Assembly (NCBI GenBank): GCA_946403085.1
Contig: CAMIYM010000004.1
Location: 1-64,000, forward strand
DNA length: 64,000 nucleotides
Source of the DNA: an uncultured Clostridia bacterium
GTDB taxonomy: Bacteria > Bacillota > Clostridia > Saccharofermentanales > Saccharofermentanaceae
Direction of reading: 5' to 3'
The number at the start of each line of letters is the position of its first letter. Position 1 is the stretch's first letter. The notes beneath the pieces are model-generated. The model was not told where the DNA came from, ran no database searches, and saw nothing but the letters and a program-made list of their open reading frames with translations. A program made the translations under genes and the position numbers. Positions 34,885-44,102 of this stretch are shown here, in pieces.

Positions 34885-35919
34885 TTACCCTACAACTCCC
34901 AACACCCTGAGAAGCGTTGCTGTAAATACATAGAGGAAGTCAATCATGCCTGCAGCAAGGACAAGAACGAGCCATACTCTCTTTACGCTGAACTTCCTAT
35001 TCTTTCTGAGCTCGTCATGCAAAGGCGTGGTGATGTTCTTGAAGAGGATGACCTTCTTCTTTGTAAGTCTTCCGACTGTGATCTTAACGATCGAGATACC
35101 GCCGTCACAAAGGAAGGGGAGACCTACGATAAAGTAGAGCAATGGAATCCTGCAATAGATCAGGAAGAAAGCTATAAAGAATCCCAAGCCTCTGGAGCCT
35201 GCATCGCCCATGAGCATTTTCGACGGGTTGAAGTTGTAGAGCAGATAAGCCATGACTGCCGGGATAAAGACTACCAGGAGGATTATGGAGTTCCTGTCGA
35301 TTAAGGACATAGCCATAAAGCCCATAAGGAATGTCATTAATACTGCAAGTATCGAAAGTGTTCCGGAAAGTCCGTCTATACCATCTGTAGCATTTGTGGC
35401 ATTGATCGATACGACGAAAAGTATTACGGCGAGAATATAGAAAACGACCGGATGAAGGTCAAAATATGTGCCTGTAATAGCGATATATACTCTTGTGCCA
35501 AAGAAATGGACACAGATGAAAGCTCCGATAAGAGATACGGCAAAATCAAGTGCACCCTTTAAATACTCGTTCCAGGCGTCCTTGGATCTGTCGTCGAGCC
35601 AGCCTGTTACCATTGCTGCAAGAGTGGCAAGAAGTCCGAAACCGAGCCCGGATACGGCATTTCCGCTCTCAAATAAGCCTTTTTCTGAAGTTACAGGGTT
35701 ATAGAAGAAGCAGAGTACACTGGAAACTGCCAGGAAAACGAGCATAAAGTAAAAACCGACACCGGTAGGCTTACCGATGTTTACTTCAGATCCCTGGGCG
35801 AATTTACGTCCGCGGTCATGTCCTAATAATATCTTCTCTCCGGGAAGGAATCTGAGAAGGATCATTGTAATGGCAAATGCGGCTGAAAGGCCTATCGCCA
35901 TCTTATAGATAAAGTACAT
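34885..35919 (-). CDS. MraY-like phospho-N-acetylmuramoyl-pentapeptide transferase
   Basis: The protein (344 residues) is a polytopic membrane enzyme of the polyprenyl-phosphate sugar-phosphotransferase family. The NATNATDGIDGLSG and LMGDAGSRGLG motifs (Mg-binding Asp residues) are clear. The C-terminal MraY signature PLHHHFE is replaced by TPLHDELRKN, which I recall from other clostridial proteins annotated as MraY. It should transfer phospho-MurNAc-pentapeptide (or a related sugar phosphate) to undecaprenyl phosphate to make lipid I. It is isolated from mur genes here, so it could be a paralogue with another substrate. Confidence 0.75.
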   Translation of the reverse strand: MYFIYKMAIGLSAAFAITMILLRFLPGEKILLGHDRGRKFAQGSEVNIGKPTGVGFYFMLVFLAVSSVLCFFYNPVTSEKGLFESGNAVSGLGFGLLATLAAMVTGWLDDRSKDAWNEYLKGALDFAVSLIGAFICVHFFGTRVYIAITGTYFDLHPVVFYILAVILFVVSINATNATDGIDGLSGTLSILAVLMTFLMGFMAMSLIDRNSIILLVVFIPAVMAYLLYNFNPSKMLMGDAGSRGLGFFIAFFLIYCRIPLLYFIVGLPFLCDGGISIVKITVGRLTKKKVILFKNITTPLHDELRKNRKFSVKRVWLVLVLAAGMIDFLYVFTATLLRVLGVVG

Positions 35920-36080
35920 TAAGAATGCCTCTTGCTCGTTAGGTTTCTATAACAAAAGCATTATATCCTAACAAAACGCATAAAAAAATCATCAAATAGT
36001 GCAATAAATAGACCTGATACACTCGTCAGTATTGGTCGAAATATGTTAATATATCAACTTGTAATTAAGGAGTATCAGAT

Positions 36081-37853
36081 ATGGATTACAAAGATTTAAT
36101 AGCTGCTAATTTAAGTAAAGTAACAGGCCTTGATAAGGCCCAGGTTGAAGGACTTATTGAGATCCCGCCGAAGCTCGAGCTCGGAGATTACGCATTCCCG
36201 TGCTTCGTTCTGGCCAAGACTCTTCACAAGGCTCCGCCCATGATCGCAAATGAGCTTAAGGATTCCCCTGAGCTTATAAATGGCTTTGACGGTGCTGTTA
36301 CAGTTGATACAGCAGGTCCTTACATTAATTTCAGGATCGACAGGGGCGTTCTTGCCAAGAGCGTAGTATCTGAGATCATCGCTGAGGGCGACCAGTACGG
36401 TAACAGGAATATAGGTGAGGGAAAGAATGTCATCATCGAGTTCTCATCCCCTAATATCGCAAAGCCTTTCCATGTAGGTCACGCTTTTACGACTATCCTT
36501 GGCAATTCACTTGCTAATATTTATTCCAGACTCGGATATAACGTTATCAGATTCAACCACTTAGGAGATTACGGCACACAGTTTGGTAAGCTTATCACTG
36601 CATACAGGCTCTGGGGTGACGAAGATGCCATGAAGGCTAACCCTATCGATGAGCTTACAAGGATCTATGTTAAGTTCCACGACGAGTGCAAGGTTTCTCC
36701 CGAGCGCGAGAAGGAACTTGAAGACACCGCAAGGGATAACTTCAGGAAGCTCGAAGAGGGCGAAGCTGAGGAAGTAGCTCTCTGGCAGCGCTTCAGAGAC
36801 CTGTCACTCCAGGTTTTCGAGAAGACATATGAGAGAATGGGCATCAAGTTCGACAACTATAATGGCGAATCCTTCTATTCATCAAGGATCCCCGGTGTCG
36901 TTAAGATGCTTGAAGATAAGGGGCTTCTGGAGGAGAGCGAAGGCGCCAAGGTCGTAAAGCTTGACGATGAGGGACTTCCTCCGTGCCTCGTAGTAAAGAG
37001 CGACGGTACGACGATCTATGCTTCAAGAGACCTTGCAGCAGTTCTCTACAGACATGAGGAATACAATTTCTATAAGAATATCTACGTTGTAGGACTTCCG
37101 CAGCAGCTTCACTTCAAGCAGGTATTCGCTGTTCTGAAGAAGGCAGGATATGACTTCGCTGATGACTGCGTTCACGTAGGATTCGGCCTTTTGAAGTTCA
37201 AGCCTAAGAAGGACGAGAACGGCAATGAGGTCGTTGAGGCATTCTCCACCCGTGCCGGAAACATCATTAAGCTTGATGATTTCCTTGATAAGACCACGGA
37301 GAAGACTGCTGAGATCATCAGGAAGAACAGTGAACTCAGAGGCGGTGACATGACTGACGAGCAGATCGCAAAGGTATCTGAAGTAGTCGGTCTCGGTGCT
37401 GTCTCATACACATACCTTAAAGCAGGAAGAGAGAAGGACATCCTCTTCGACTGGGATGACATGCTCGATTTTGAAGGTGATACAGCGCCTTACCTTATCT
37501 ACACATATGCCAGGATCAAGTCGATCCTCAGAAAGGCTGAAGATCAGGGCATCAAGGCATCAGTTGACTCAGTTGATAAGCTCGCTGCAGAAGATGAGTA
37601 TGCCGTTATCAGAAGCCTTGCAGACTTCAAGGATGCAGTAGTTAAGGCAGCAGAGAGCTATGAGCCTTTCATGATCTCACGCCAGATCGCGCTTATCGCA
37701 AGAAACTTCAACCGTTTCTACAATAATTCCAGGATCCTTAATGCCGAGAGCGATGATATAAGGGATGCACGCCTTAAGCTTTGTGAGGTTGTTGCTGATA
37801 CGCTCAAGTCCGGACTTGATATGCTCGGAATCGGCGTTGTTGAGAAGATGTAA
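36081..37853 (+). CDS. argS: Arginyl-tRNA synthetase
   Basis: The class I synthetase (590 residues) shows the N-terminal additional domain (1-110), SSPNIAKPFHVGHAFTT with the HIGH-type motif HVGH at 131-134, GDYGTQFGKLI, the degenerate KMSKS equivalent FSTRAGNII and the C-terminal anticodon-binding DALR domain ending near YNNSRIL. It charges tRNA-Arg with arginine. AAGGAG precedes the ATG. The next gene follows 22 bases on. Confidence 0.97.
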   Translation: MDYKDLIAANLSKVTGLDKAQVEGLIEIPPKLELGDYAFPCFVLAKTLHKAPPMIANELKDSPELINGFDGAVTVDTAGPYINFRIDRGVLAKSVVSEIIAEGDQYGNRNIGEGKNVIIEFSSPNIAKPFHVGHAFTTILGNSLANIYSRLGYNVIRFNHLGDYGTQFGKLITAYRLWGDEDAMKANPIDELTRIYVKFHDECKVSPEREKELEDTARDNFRKLEEGEAEEVALWQRFRDLSLQVFEKTYERMGIKFDNYNGESFYSSRIPGVVKMLEDKGLLEESEGAKVVKLDDEGLPPCLVVKSDGTTIYASRDLAAVLYRHEEYNFYKNIYVVGLPQQLHFKQVFAVLKKAGYDFADDCVHVGFGLLKFKPKKDENGNEVVEAFSTRAGNIIKLDDFLDKTTEKTAEIIRKNSELRGGDMTDEQIAKVSEVVGLGAVSYTYLKAGREKDILFDWDDMLDFEGDTAPYLIYTYARIKSILRKAEDQGIKASVDSVDKLAAEDEYAVIRSLADFKDAVVKAAESYEPFMISRQIALIARNFNRFYNNSRILNAESDDIRDARLKLCEVVADTLKSGLDMLGIGVVEKM

Positions 37854-37875
37854 GGCTTTTTAGAAAGGCAGATCG

Positions 37876-39588
37876 ATGGAGAATACAGCAAACAGTTCGG
37901 TACCGGATTTTAAGGAACTTAAGTATACAAGGCCTGACCTTGATAAGTTTACTGAAACCATTAAGAATGTGCGTTTGAGGCTCATGACCGCCAAGACTGT
38001 CGAAGCGGCCGATGAAGCGATCGGCGAGTATGAGATCGCCATAAGCTCATTCGATACACAGTACGCGCTTTGCCAGATCCTTCACGATCTTGATACTTCG
38101 AACGAGTTTTACAATACTGAGTTGGAGTTTTTCGATGAGGCTTCAGCAAGAGTCCAGGAGCTTTCTTCAGCCGTATTATCAGGCCTTTTGACCGCTCCCT
38201 GTGCTGACAGTATCAAGGTTAAGTATGGTCCCATGATCTTCCGTAAGGCTAAGAACCAGAAGGAGATCATTTCCAGTGAAGTTATCGACGATCTTACTGA
38301 GGAATCCAAGCTCGAGAATGAGTATTCCCAGAAGCAGTCCGAGGCTGAGATCCCGTTCGGCAAGAAGAATCTTAACTTAAGCCTTATCCAGCCTTATCTG
38401 CAGTCAACGGACAGAAATGTCCGTAAGCAGGCGCATTCAACTCTTGATGCTTACTATATGTCCCGAAAAGCTGCCTACGACGATATCTACGATAACCTCG
38501 TAAAGACAAGAACTACGGTTGCAAAGAAGCTTGGATACAACAGCTTTACTGAACTCGGCTATAAGCGTATGGAGCGTTACGACTATACAAGGGAAGATGT
38601 TGCTTCTTTCAGGGAGAATATCAAGAAGTATATCGTTCCGCTTACTATTCAGATTAGAAAGCTTCAGCAGCAGAGACTTAATGTCGATAAACTGATGTTC
38701 CACGACCTTCCGTGTCTTTTCGCTGAGGGTAATCCGGCTCCTGTAATCAGCAAGGATACTTATGAAGAGGCGGCAGGAAAGTTCTTCCGCCAGATGTTCG
38801 GTGCAAATCCAAGCTTCTTTGATATACTTTCAGATCACGGATACACAGATCTTCTGTCCCGTCCTGTAAAGTCCACTGGCGGATACTGCATGTATCTTGA
38901 GGATTACTGCATTCCGTTTATCTTCATGAACGGCAATGGTACATTCGATGATGTGGCTACGGTTATCCATGAGGGAGGACACGCTTACGCGGCTTTGGCC
39001 GGAGCTGAGTCTTCTCCGTTTGTAGAGTGCCTGTCTCCTACGCTTGAGACATGCGAGATCCACTCCACATCAATGGAATACATGTCTTATCCTTTCATGA
39101 ACATCTTCTATGGTAAGCAGGCTGAACAGTACTGCGAGCTTCACATGACTGACGGACTCCTGTTCCTGCCTTACGGCTGCATGGTCGATGAATTCCAGCA
39201 CATCATCTACGATAATCCGAATATGACTCCCAATGAGCGTCATGAGATCTGGAGAATGCTCGAACAGTCTTACCAGCCGTTCATCAATTACGATGAGAAG
39301 GAGACACCTTTCCACGCTTTGGGCGGTGCCTGGATGAAGAAGGATCACATCTTCACGACACCTTTCTACTATATCGATTACTGTCTTTCCCAGATCTGCG
39401 CATTGGAGCTTTGGGACGAGTCCAGAGATGATCTTAAGGTCGCTTTGGAGAAGTACAATACTCTCTGCCAGTTAGGCGGAAGTGATACATTCCTGAACCT
39501 TATCAAGCGTGCAGGCATTGAATCGCCTTTTGATGTCGATGTCATAAAGCGTCTCGCTTACAGATGCTCTGAATTCCTTAATCTGTGA
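37876..39588 (+). CDS. M3 family oligoendopeptidase
   Basis: This 570-residue thimet-type metallopeptidase has the zinc site HEGGH at 365-369 (TVIHEGGHAYA) with the downstream glutamate in ETCEIHSTSMEY. The N-terminal helical part and the length match the M3 oligoendopeptidase F-like group. No signal peptide is present, so it probably degrades short cytosolic peptides. GAAAGG lies upstream of the ATG, and the methyltransferase gene follows ten bases after the stop. Confidence 0.93.
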   Translation: MENTANSSVPDFKELKYTRPDLDKFTETIKNVRLRLMTAKTVEAADEAIGEYEIAISSFDTQYALCQILHDLDTSNEFYNTELEFFDEASARVQELSSAVLSGLLTAPCADSIKVKYGPMIFRKAKNQKEIISSEVIDDLTEESKLENEYSQKQSEAEIPFGKKNLNLSLIQPYLQSTDRNVRKQAHSTLDAYYMSRKAAYDDIYDNLVKTRTTVAKKLGYNSFTELGYKRMERYDYTREDVASFRENIKKYIVPLTIQIRKLQQQRLNVDKLMFHDLPCLFAEGNPAPVISKDTYEEAAGKFFRQMFGANPSFFDILSDHGYTDLLSRPVKSTGGYCMYLEDYCIPFIFMNGNGTFDDVATVIHEGGHAYAALAGAESSPFVECLSPTLETCEIHSTSMEYMSYPFMNIFYGKQAEQYCELHMTDGLLFLPYGCMVDEFQHIIYDNPNMTPNERHEIWRMLEQSYQPFINYDEKETPFHALGGAWMKKDHIFTTPFYYIDYCLSQICALELWDESRDDLKVALEKYNTLCQLGGSDTFLNLIKRAGIESPFDVDVIKRLAYRCSEFLNL

Positions 39589-39598
39589 GGAACTTTAA

Positions 39599-41029
39599 GT
39601 GCGGCTTCCTGAGGATTTTATCAATGAGATGAATGAATTCTTCTCGCGTCACAGTTATGTGCCGCAGGAAGGATTTTACGAGAGCTTTGATAAGGAACCT
39701 CTTAAAGGCATAAGGTTCTCGCGTTCAAAGATCAGATCTGTTGAAGAAGAACATCAGCTCTTAAAAGATCTTAATGAGGATATAAACCCGGTCTCATGGT
39801 GTGAGGGCGGTTACTACGTAAATAACGATACAGGCGGAAAAGAAGCGCTCTATCATGCTGGTGTTTACTATCCCCAGGAGCCTTCTGCGATGCTGCCTGC
39901 ACAGGTCATGGCTGCAAAGCCCGGAGAGATCGTGCTCGACCTGTGTGCTGCGCCCGGCGGAAAAGCCTGCAGGTTAGGCGAGTCGATGCACGGTGAGGGG
40001 ATCCTTGTCGCAAATGAGATCAGCTTTGAAAGATCCAAGGCACTCCTTCGTAACATCGAGCGCTCAGGCATCAGCGGTGTTGTTATCCTTAACGAGACCC
40101 CCGAGAACATAGCATCAAGGCTTCCTCTATTCTTTGACAAGATCCTTATCGATGCTCCGTGCTCTGGCGAGGGCATGTTCAGAAGGGACTCAGGTGCTGT
40201 TAAGAGTTATATGAATTACGGACCTAAGGTCTGTGTTCCTCTGCAGGAATCGATCCTCGAATCAGCAGATAAATGCCTTAAGGAAGGCGGTTCAATCGTT
40301 TATTCCACATGCACATTCTGCGTTGACGAAGATGAGAATCAGATCGCAAGATTCATAGAGCGTCATCCGGAATACCACGTCAAAGCCCATCCTGAGATCA
40401 AAGGCGTTACTCATGGCGGAGATGACTCTATCCTTCCGGGTTCCATGAGAATCTGGCCCCATTTATCAGACGGTGACGGACACTTCTGCGTTCATCTTAT
40501 AAAGGGTGAGGAAAAGGACCTGAAATCTGCTGAAGAGTATCTGATAAAGACTGATATAAAATCCAAAGACAGAAATATAGAAGCTGCCATGGAGATGCTG
40601 GATGAAGTCCTGTCTGTTAAAGGCAGGGAAGAGCTCCTTAAGGGTGAATTCATCTGCCATGGAACAGGTATATTCAAGATGACATTTGCAGAGAAGATCT
40701 TCAAAGGACTTAAAGTCGTAAAGACAGGCCTTTATGTCGGTGATATAAAGCCGCTGAAGTCCGGCAAGAAGGTTTTCGAGCCGTCAAACAGCATCGCGCT
40801 CTCTCTTAGCCGTGAAGCGGTCAGGGATGATTCTTATCTGGCATTGGGCAGAGACGATGACAGGCTCCTTAAATACTTAAGAGGAGAGACCATATCCGTA
40901 ACATCTGATGACGGTCTTAAATCATCCGGAACAATACTCGTAGGAATCGGTGACTTTCCGCTGGGATTTGCCAAGATCAACGGACAGACCGCGAAAAATA
41001 TGTATCCCAAGGCTTGGAGGCTTATATGA
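39599..41029 (+). CDS. RsmF/NSUN-type rRNA cytosine-C5 methyltransferase
   Basis: The 476-residue protein has the SAM-binding region VLDLCAAPGGKA, motif IV DAPCSGEGMFRR with one catalytic cysteine and motif VI STCTF with the other, the two-cysteine arrangement of RsmB/RsmF/NSUN m5C methyltransferases. The C-terminal 170 residues form the PUA-like/FTO extension of RsmF-type proteins. It starts with GTG, preceded by GAGGA eight bases upstream. The stop overlaps the ATG of rdgB (ATGA). Confidence 0.88.
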   Translation: MRLPEDFINEMNEFFSRHSYVPQEGFYESFDKEPLKGIRFSRSKIRSVEEEHQLLKDLNEDINPVSWCEGGYYVNNDTGGKEALYHAGVYYPQEPSAMLPAQVMAAKPGEIVLDLCAAPGGKACRLGESMHGEGILVANEISFERSKALLRNIERSGISGVVILNETPENIASRLPLFFDKILIDAPCSGEGMFRRDSGAVKSYMNYGPKVCVPLQESILESADKCLKEGGSIVYSTCTFCVDEDENQIARFIERHPEYHVKAHPEIKGVTHGGDDSILPGSMRIWPHLSDGDGHFCVHLIKGEEKDLKSAEEYLIKTDIKSKDRNIEAAMEMLDEVLSVKGREELLKGEFICHGTGIFKMTFAEKIFKGLKVVKTGLYVGDIKPLKSGKKVFEPSNSIALSLSREAVRDDSYLALGRDDDRLLKYLRGETISVTSDDGLKSSGTILVGIGDFPLGFAKINGQTAKNMYPKAWRLI

Positions 41030-41634
41030 CGAAAGAGTTGAAGCTCATTCTTGCAACATCTAACAAGGATAAGGTTAGAGAGATCGGTGAGATATTATGC
41101 GATACGCCTTTTGTGGCAGTATCCATGCGTGATGAGGGCTTTGATCCCGATATAGTCGAAGACGGAAAGACATTTGAAGAGAATGCACTTATCAAAGCTC
41201 GTGCTGTCCACGCACTTGCTCCTGATGCATATGTAATGGCTGATGATTCTGGCCTTTGCATCGACGCGTTAGACGGCGCTCCCGGCATTTATTCAGCAAG
41301 ATTCTGCGGTGAGAATTCCACTTATCCTGAGAAGTTCGCCAAGATCTTCGAGATGCTCAAAGATGTTCCTGAAGATAAGCGTACCGCTAAGTTTGTTTGC
41401 AGCATTGCAGTAGTAAGACCTGACGGTTCTGAATTCACGGTAAGAGGCGAGATCTGCGGCGTACTCCATGAGAAGCCGATGGGTGACGGCGGATTTGGTT
41501 ACGATCCTATTTTCTATGTGCCTGAATTCGGCATGACTACTGCCCAGATGACAAAAGAGCAGAAGAACTCCATAAGCCACAGAGGCAAGGCTTCGAGGGC
41601 AATGGCTGAAAAGCTTAAAGAGGAGCTTAAGTAA
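41026..41634 (+). CDS. rdgB: XTP/dITP diphosphatase (RdgB/HAM1)
   Basis: This enzyme hydrolyses non-canonical purine triphosphates (dITP, XTP) so that they are not built into DNA or RNA. The N-terminal ATSNKDKVREI, ADDSGLCIDAL and the C-terminal GGFGYDPIF, KNSISHRGKA are the family signatures. I place the start at ATG 41026, which overlaps the previous stop codon (ATGA) and has GGAGG five bases upstream, rather than the TTG four codons earlier. That gives 202 residues, the usual size. Confidence 0.95.
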   Translation: MTKELKLILATSNKDKVREIGEILCDTPFVAVSMRDEGFDPDIVEDGKTFEENALIKARAVHALAPDAYVMADDSGLCIDALDGAPGIYSARFCGENSTYPEKFAKIFEMLKDVPEDKRTAKFVCSIAVVRPDGSEFTVRGEICGVLHEKPMGDGGFGYDPIFYVPEFGMTTAQMTKEQKNSISHRGKASRAMAEKLKEELK

Positions 41635-41688
41635 GATTCCGCCGAAGAATGGTTTTGTCTCTGGTGTAATTTTTCGCTCAAAATAAAG

Positions 41689-41711
41689 TTCTTCACGATA
41701 TCCTTGGGATT
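41689..41711 (-). repeat. 23-bp motif shared with the second repeat locus (59803-59825)
   Basis: Read on the minus strand this segment begins AATCCCAAGGATATCG and matches 59803-59825 without a mismatch. In both places it lies beside the hairpin repeats on the same relative side (13 and 29 bases away), so it looks like a fixed boundary part of the element. Confidence 0.75.
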
Positions 41712-41724
41712 ATTTCTCGAAAAA

Positions 41725-42201
41725 GCATACCGGAACCGCATTTTTCGATTTTGGTATGCCTGTTTTGCTTGTTTTTAAGTGCTTTTGTTGGCCTCGGGGC
41801 ATACCAAAACGCTGTTTTGAAGAATCGGTATGCTTTTTACCCTCTCCAGAGTCACTTCGGGCACCGAAAACAGCATACCAAACTCGAGTTTTGCCATTTT
41901 GATATGCTTTGCCTGATTATCTAAGGTATCGAAAAGAACAGGTACGGACACAAAACTACAAATTGCTTTTTGTGTCCGTCTTTTCAAGCGTCCTTGCAAG
42001 GAAAAACAAGCTCATTTACGGACACAAATGAGATAACTGCCCGTTGTGTCCGTAATTTCAGGCGTCGAAGCCAGGAAAATCGAAAAAATTTACGGACACA
42101 AAACCCCAAACTACCTTTTGTGTCCGTTCTGGCAGATCCCAAACAGGGAAAACACGTTCAGTTCAACGGACACAAATGAGATAACTGCCCGTTGTGTCCG
42201 T
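41725..42201. repeat. Array of seven hairpins with 74-bp period
   Basis: Units 1-3 (41725-41759, 41799-41833, 41873-41907) are 35 bp with arms GCATACC and GGTATGC (unit 3 right arm GATATGC). Units 4-7 (41944-41979, 42018-42053, 42092-42127, 42166-42201) are 36 bp with arms ACGGACACAA(AA) and (TT)TTGTGTCCGT, 10-12 bp perfect. Units 5 and 7 are identical over 36 bp. Start-to-start distance is exactly 74 within each family and 71 across the switch. The 36-39-bp spacers differ, although several carry a GGAAAA or CGAAAA word near the same place. No cas genes, no long identical repeat and no T runs fit a CRISPR or a terminator cluster. Function unknown. Confidence 0.85.
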
Positions 42202-42320
42202 TTTTCTTGATGGTGACGAAATGGTGACGTTTTTTAACTGAAAATAACACCGAAAACGTTGCGGTTTCAGAACGCTGTTCGATTATTAGGCCAATCCTCC
42301 GCCTTATTATAATTATTAGA

Positions 42321-42349
42321 TTGAAAACCCACTTTAATCGTGTTAATAT
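42321..42349 (+). promoter_or_regulatory. Promoter of pheB-hom
   Basis: TTGAAA at 42321-42326 and TAATAT at 42344-42349 with a 17-base spacer. The predicted leader then carries TTCAGGCGCG twice, 36 bases apart, before the AAAGGA ribosome binding site. Confidence 0.65.
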
Positions 42350-42422
42350 TTTCAGGCGCGTACAAATGTCCACCACTGAAAGTATATTCAGGCGCGGAAA
42401 CTCATAGAAAGGACACCCTAAT

Positions 42423-42869
42423 ATGCATCAGGATAACCCCGAATATTATTTGGTAGATAAGCGAGTTTTACCTGAAGTTTTCATTAAGGTGATGGAAGTC
42501 AAGCAGCGTCTTAATACCGGCGAATCCATGTCGGTAAATGAAGCTGTAAGGAAGACCGGTCTGTCACGAAGTGCATATTACAAATACAAGGATTCCGTTC
42601 TCCCGTTCTACGAGGCGGCAAGCGGCAAGAAAGTTACGCTTCTTCTCTCTGTCGAGAATTTCCAGGGCATCTTATCCGAGATCATCAGAACGATCGCGGA
42701 ATCACGTGCTAATATTCTGACCATTAATCAGAATATCCCGATCAACGGTCTTGCAGACATCTCCATCTCAATAGAGACAGTATCGATGTATGGAACTGTT
42801 GACGACATAATCAATGATATCTCCAAGCTCGCCGGCGTGCGCAAGTGCATGATCCTGAGCAGGGAATAA
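42423..42869 (+). CDS. ACT domain protein of the PheB/UPF0735 family
   Basis: The 148-residue protein has an N-terminal helix-turn-helix-like segment (VNEAVRKTGLSRSAYYKYKDSV, seen in pieces) and a C-terminal ACT domain (about 70-145). The family is often encoded directly before homoserine dehydrogenase in Firmicutes, as here, and is thought to sense amino acids and regulate or allosterically control that pathway. The exact ligand is unknown. It is separated from hom by 21 bases and shares its promoter. Confidence 0.9.
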   Translation: MHQDNPEYYLVDKRVLPEVFIKVMEVKQRLNTGESMSVNEAVRKTGLSRSAYYKYKDSVLPFYEAASGKKVTLLLSVENFQGILSEIIRTIAESRANILTINQNIPINGLADISISIETVSMYGTVDDIINDISKLAGVRKCMILSRE

Positions 42870-42890
42870 TGAAAGGTAAGGATTTAAGAC

Positions 42891-44075
42891 ATGGCAATTA
42901 ACGTCGCAATCATGGGTTTCGGTACAGTTGGTTCAGGTGTTGCCGAGACTCTCGATATCAACAAGGATCTGATCACGAAGCGCGTTGGCGAAGAAGTCAA
43001 CGTTAAGTACATTCTTGATATCAGGGATTTCCCTGAGAGCAGATTCGCGAATCTCATAACTCATAATGCAGATGAGGTCTTCGAGAGTGATATCCTTATT
43101 GCGGTCGAGACTATAGGCGGTGCGAGGATCGCTTATGAATACACCAAGCGCGCACTTTCCCTTGGAATCAGCGTTGTTACTTCCAATAAGGAACTTGTTT
43201 CAACACATGGTCCTGAGCTTTTGCAGATTGCAAAAGAAAATAACTGCTGCTATCTCTTTGAGGCTGCAGTAGGCGGCGGAATCCCGATCATCAGACCTTT
43301 GTATAAGTGCCTTTCAGCTAATAAGATCACAAAGATCGCAGGTATCGTAAACGGTACGACAAACTACATCCTCTCACAGATGAAGGATGAGGGCATCGAC
43401 TTCGATACTGCATTGAAGCAGGCTCAGGCTAACGGCTTTGCAGAAGCCAACCCTTCCGCTGACATCGATGGTATCGATGCACAGAGAAAGATCTCTATCC
43501 TCTCTACGATCGCAAATGATGGTGACTATATCGCACCTGAATCGATCTCTGCAGAAGGCATCTCGAAAATAACCACAGACGACATGCAGTTTGCTGCATC
43601 CATCGGCTGTGACATCAAGCTCATCGCTCTTTATGAAGCTGATGATCTTCCTGTTGTTTATGTCGCTCCCACACTGGTAGATAAGAGCAATCTCCTGTTT
43701 AATGTCGGCGGTGTTTTCAACGCGATCATGGTTGACGGCAACAGCTTGGGCCAGGCTATGTTCTATGGTCAGGGAGCAGGTACGCTTCCTACGGCTTCCG
43801 CTGTCTGCGGCGATATTCTCGAGGCAGCAATGGGCAATCCCACAGAGAACAGGGCATGGACTTCTGAGAGCGTTAAGATCACTCCTTATGATGAGATCGC
43901 AGCTGATATCGTCGTAAGAGCTGATGTTCCTGCCAAGGTCATAGGCGCAGCAGAAGGCTTCGAGTGTGAAGTCCTTTCTGATGAGGCTATCCTCGTTAAG
44001 GGAATCAAGCATAAGGATATTGAAAAGCTTGTAAGTGAATCCGGTGCCAAGTTCTGGATGCACTATCTTAAATAA
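42891..44075 (+). CDS. hom: Homoserine dehydrogenase
   Basis: Hom reduces aspartate-4-semialdehyde to homoserine in threonine and methionine synthesis. The 394-residue protein has an N-terminal nucleotide-binding fold (IMGFGTVGSGVAE), VVTSNKELVSTHG, EAAVGGGIPII and the catalytic-domain signature NGTTNYILSQM...GFAEANPSADIDG. The C-terminal ACT domain of longer homologues is absent or reduced (the tail is about 70 residues); the separate PheB-like ACT protein just upstream may supply regulation. AAAGG lies before the ATG. Confidence 0.95.
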   Translation: MAINVAIMGFGTVGSGVAETLDINKDLITKRVGEEVNVKYILDIRDFPESRFANLITHNADEVFESDILIAVETIGGARIAYEYTKRALSLGISVVTSNKELVSTHGPELLQIAKENNCCYLFEAAVGGGIPIIRPLYKCLSANKITKIAGIVNGTTNYILSQMKDEGIDFDTALKQAQANGFAEANPSADIDGIDAQRKISILSTIANDGDYIAPESISAEGISKITTDDMQFAASIGCDIKLIALYEADDLPVVYVAPTLVDKSNLLFNVGGVFNAIMVDGNSLGQAMFYGQGAGTLPTASAVCGDILEAAMGNPTENRAWTSESVKITPYDEIAADIVVRADVPAKVIGAAEGFECEVLSDEAILVKGIKHKDIEKLVSESGAKFWMHYLK

Positions 44076-44102
44076 TCGAAAACAGATTCGGAGGAATTAT
44101 AA

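Larger units (their letters stand above)
41635..42422. other. 788-bp gene-free region: hairpin array and pheB-hom promoter
   Basis: This gap contains the 23-bp shared motif at 41689-41711, the seven-unit hairpin array at 41725-42201, an unremarkable stretch to 42320 and the pheB promoter at 42321-42349 followed by two TTCAGGCGCG direct repeats (42351-42360 and 42387-42396). No gene-length frame with a ribosome binding site was found; frames seen here run through the repeats. Confidence 0.7.

Noticed and set aside
41775..42179. Frames at 41775-41999 (minus) and 41970-42179 (plus) as genes
   Set aside because: They run through the hairpin repeats, have no ribosome binding site and no protein-like composition.
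41725..42201. CRISPR array
   Set aside because: Units are palindromes with variable centres, arms switch sequence halfway, spacers share words with each other and no cas gene is present.
41725..42201. Integron attC sites or tandem terminators
   Set aside because: There are no RYYYAAC/GTTRRRY core sites, no integrase, no gene cassettes between units and no T runs after most stems.
42202..42422. T-box or amino-acid riboswitch before pheB-hom
   Set aside because: No T-box sequence, specifier stem or terminator/antiterminator pair is visible.
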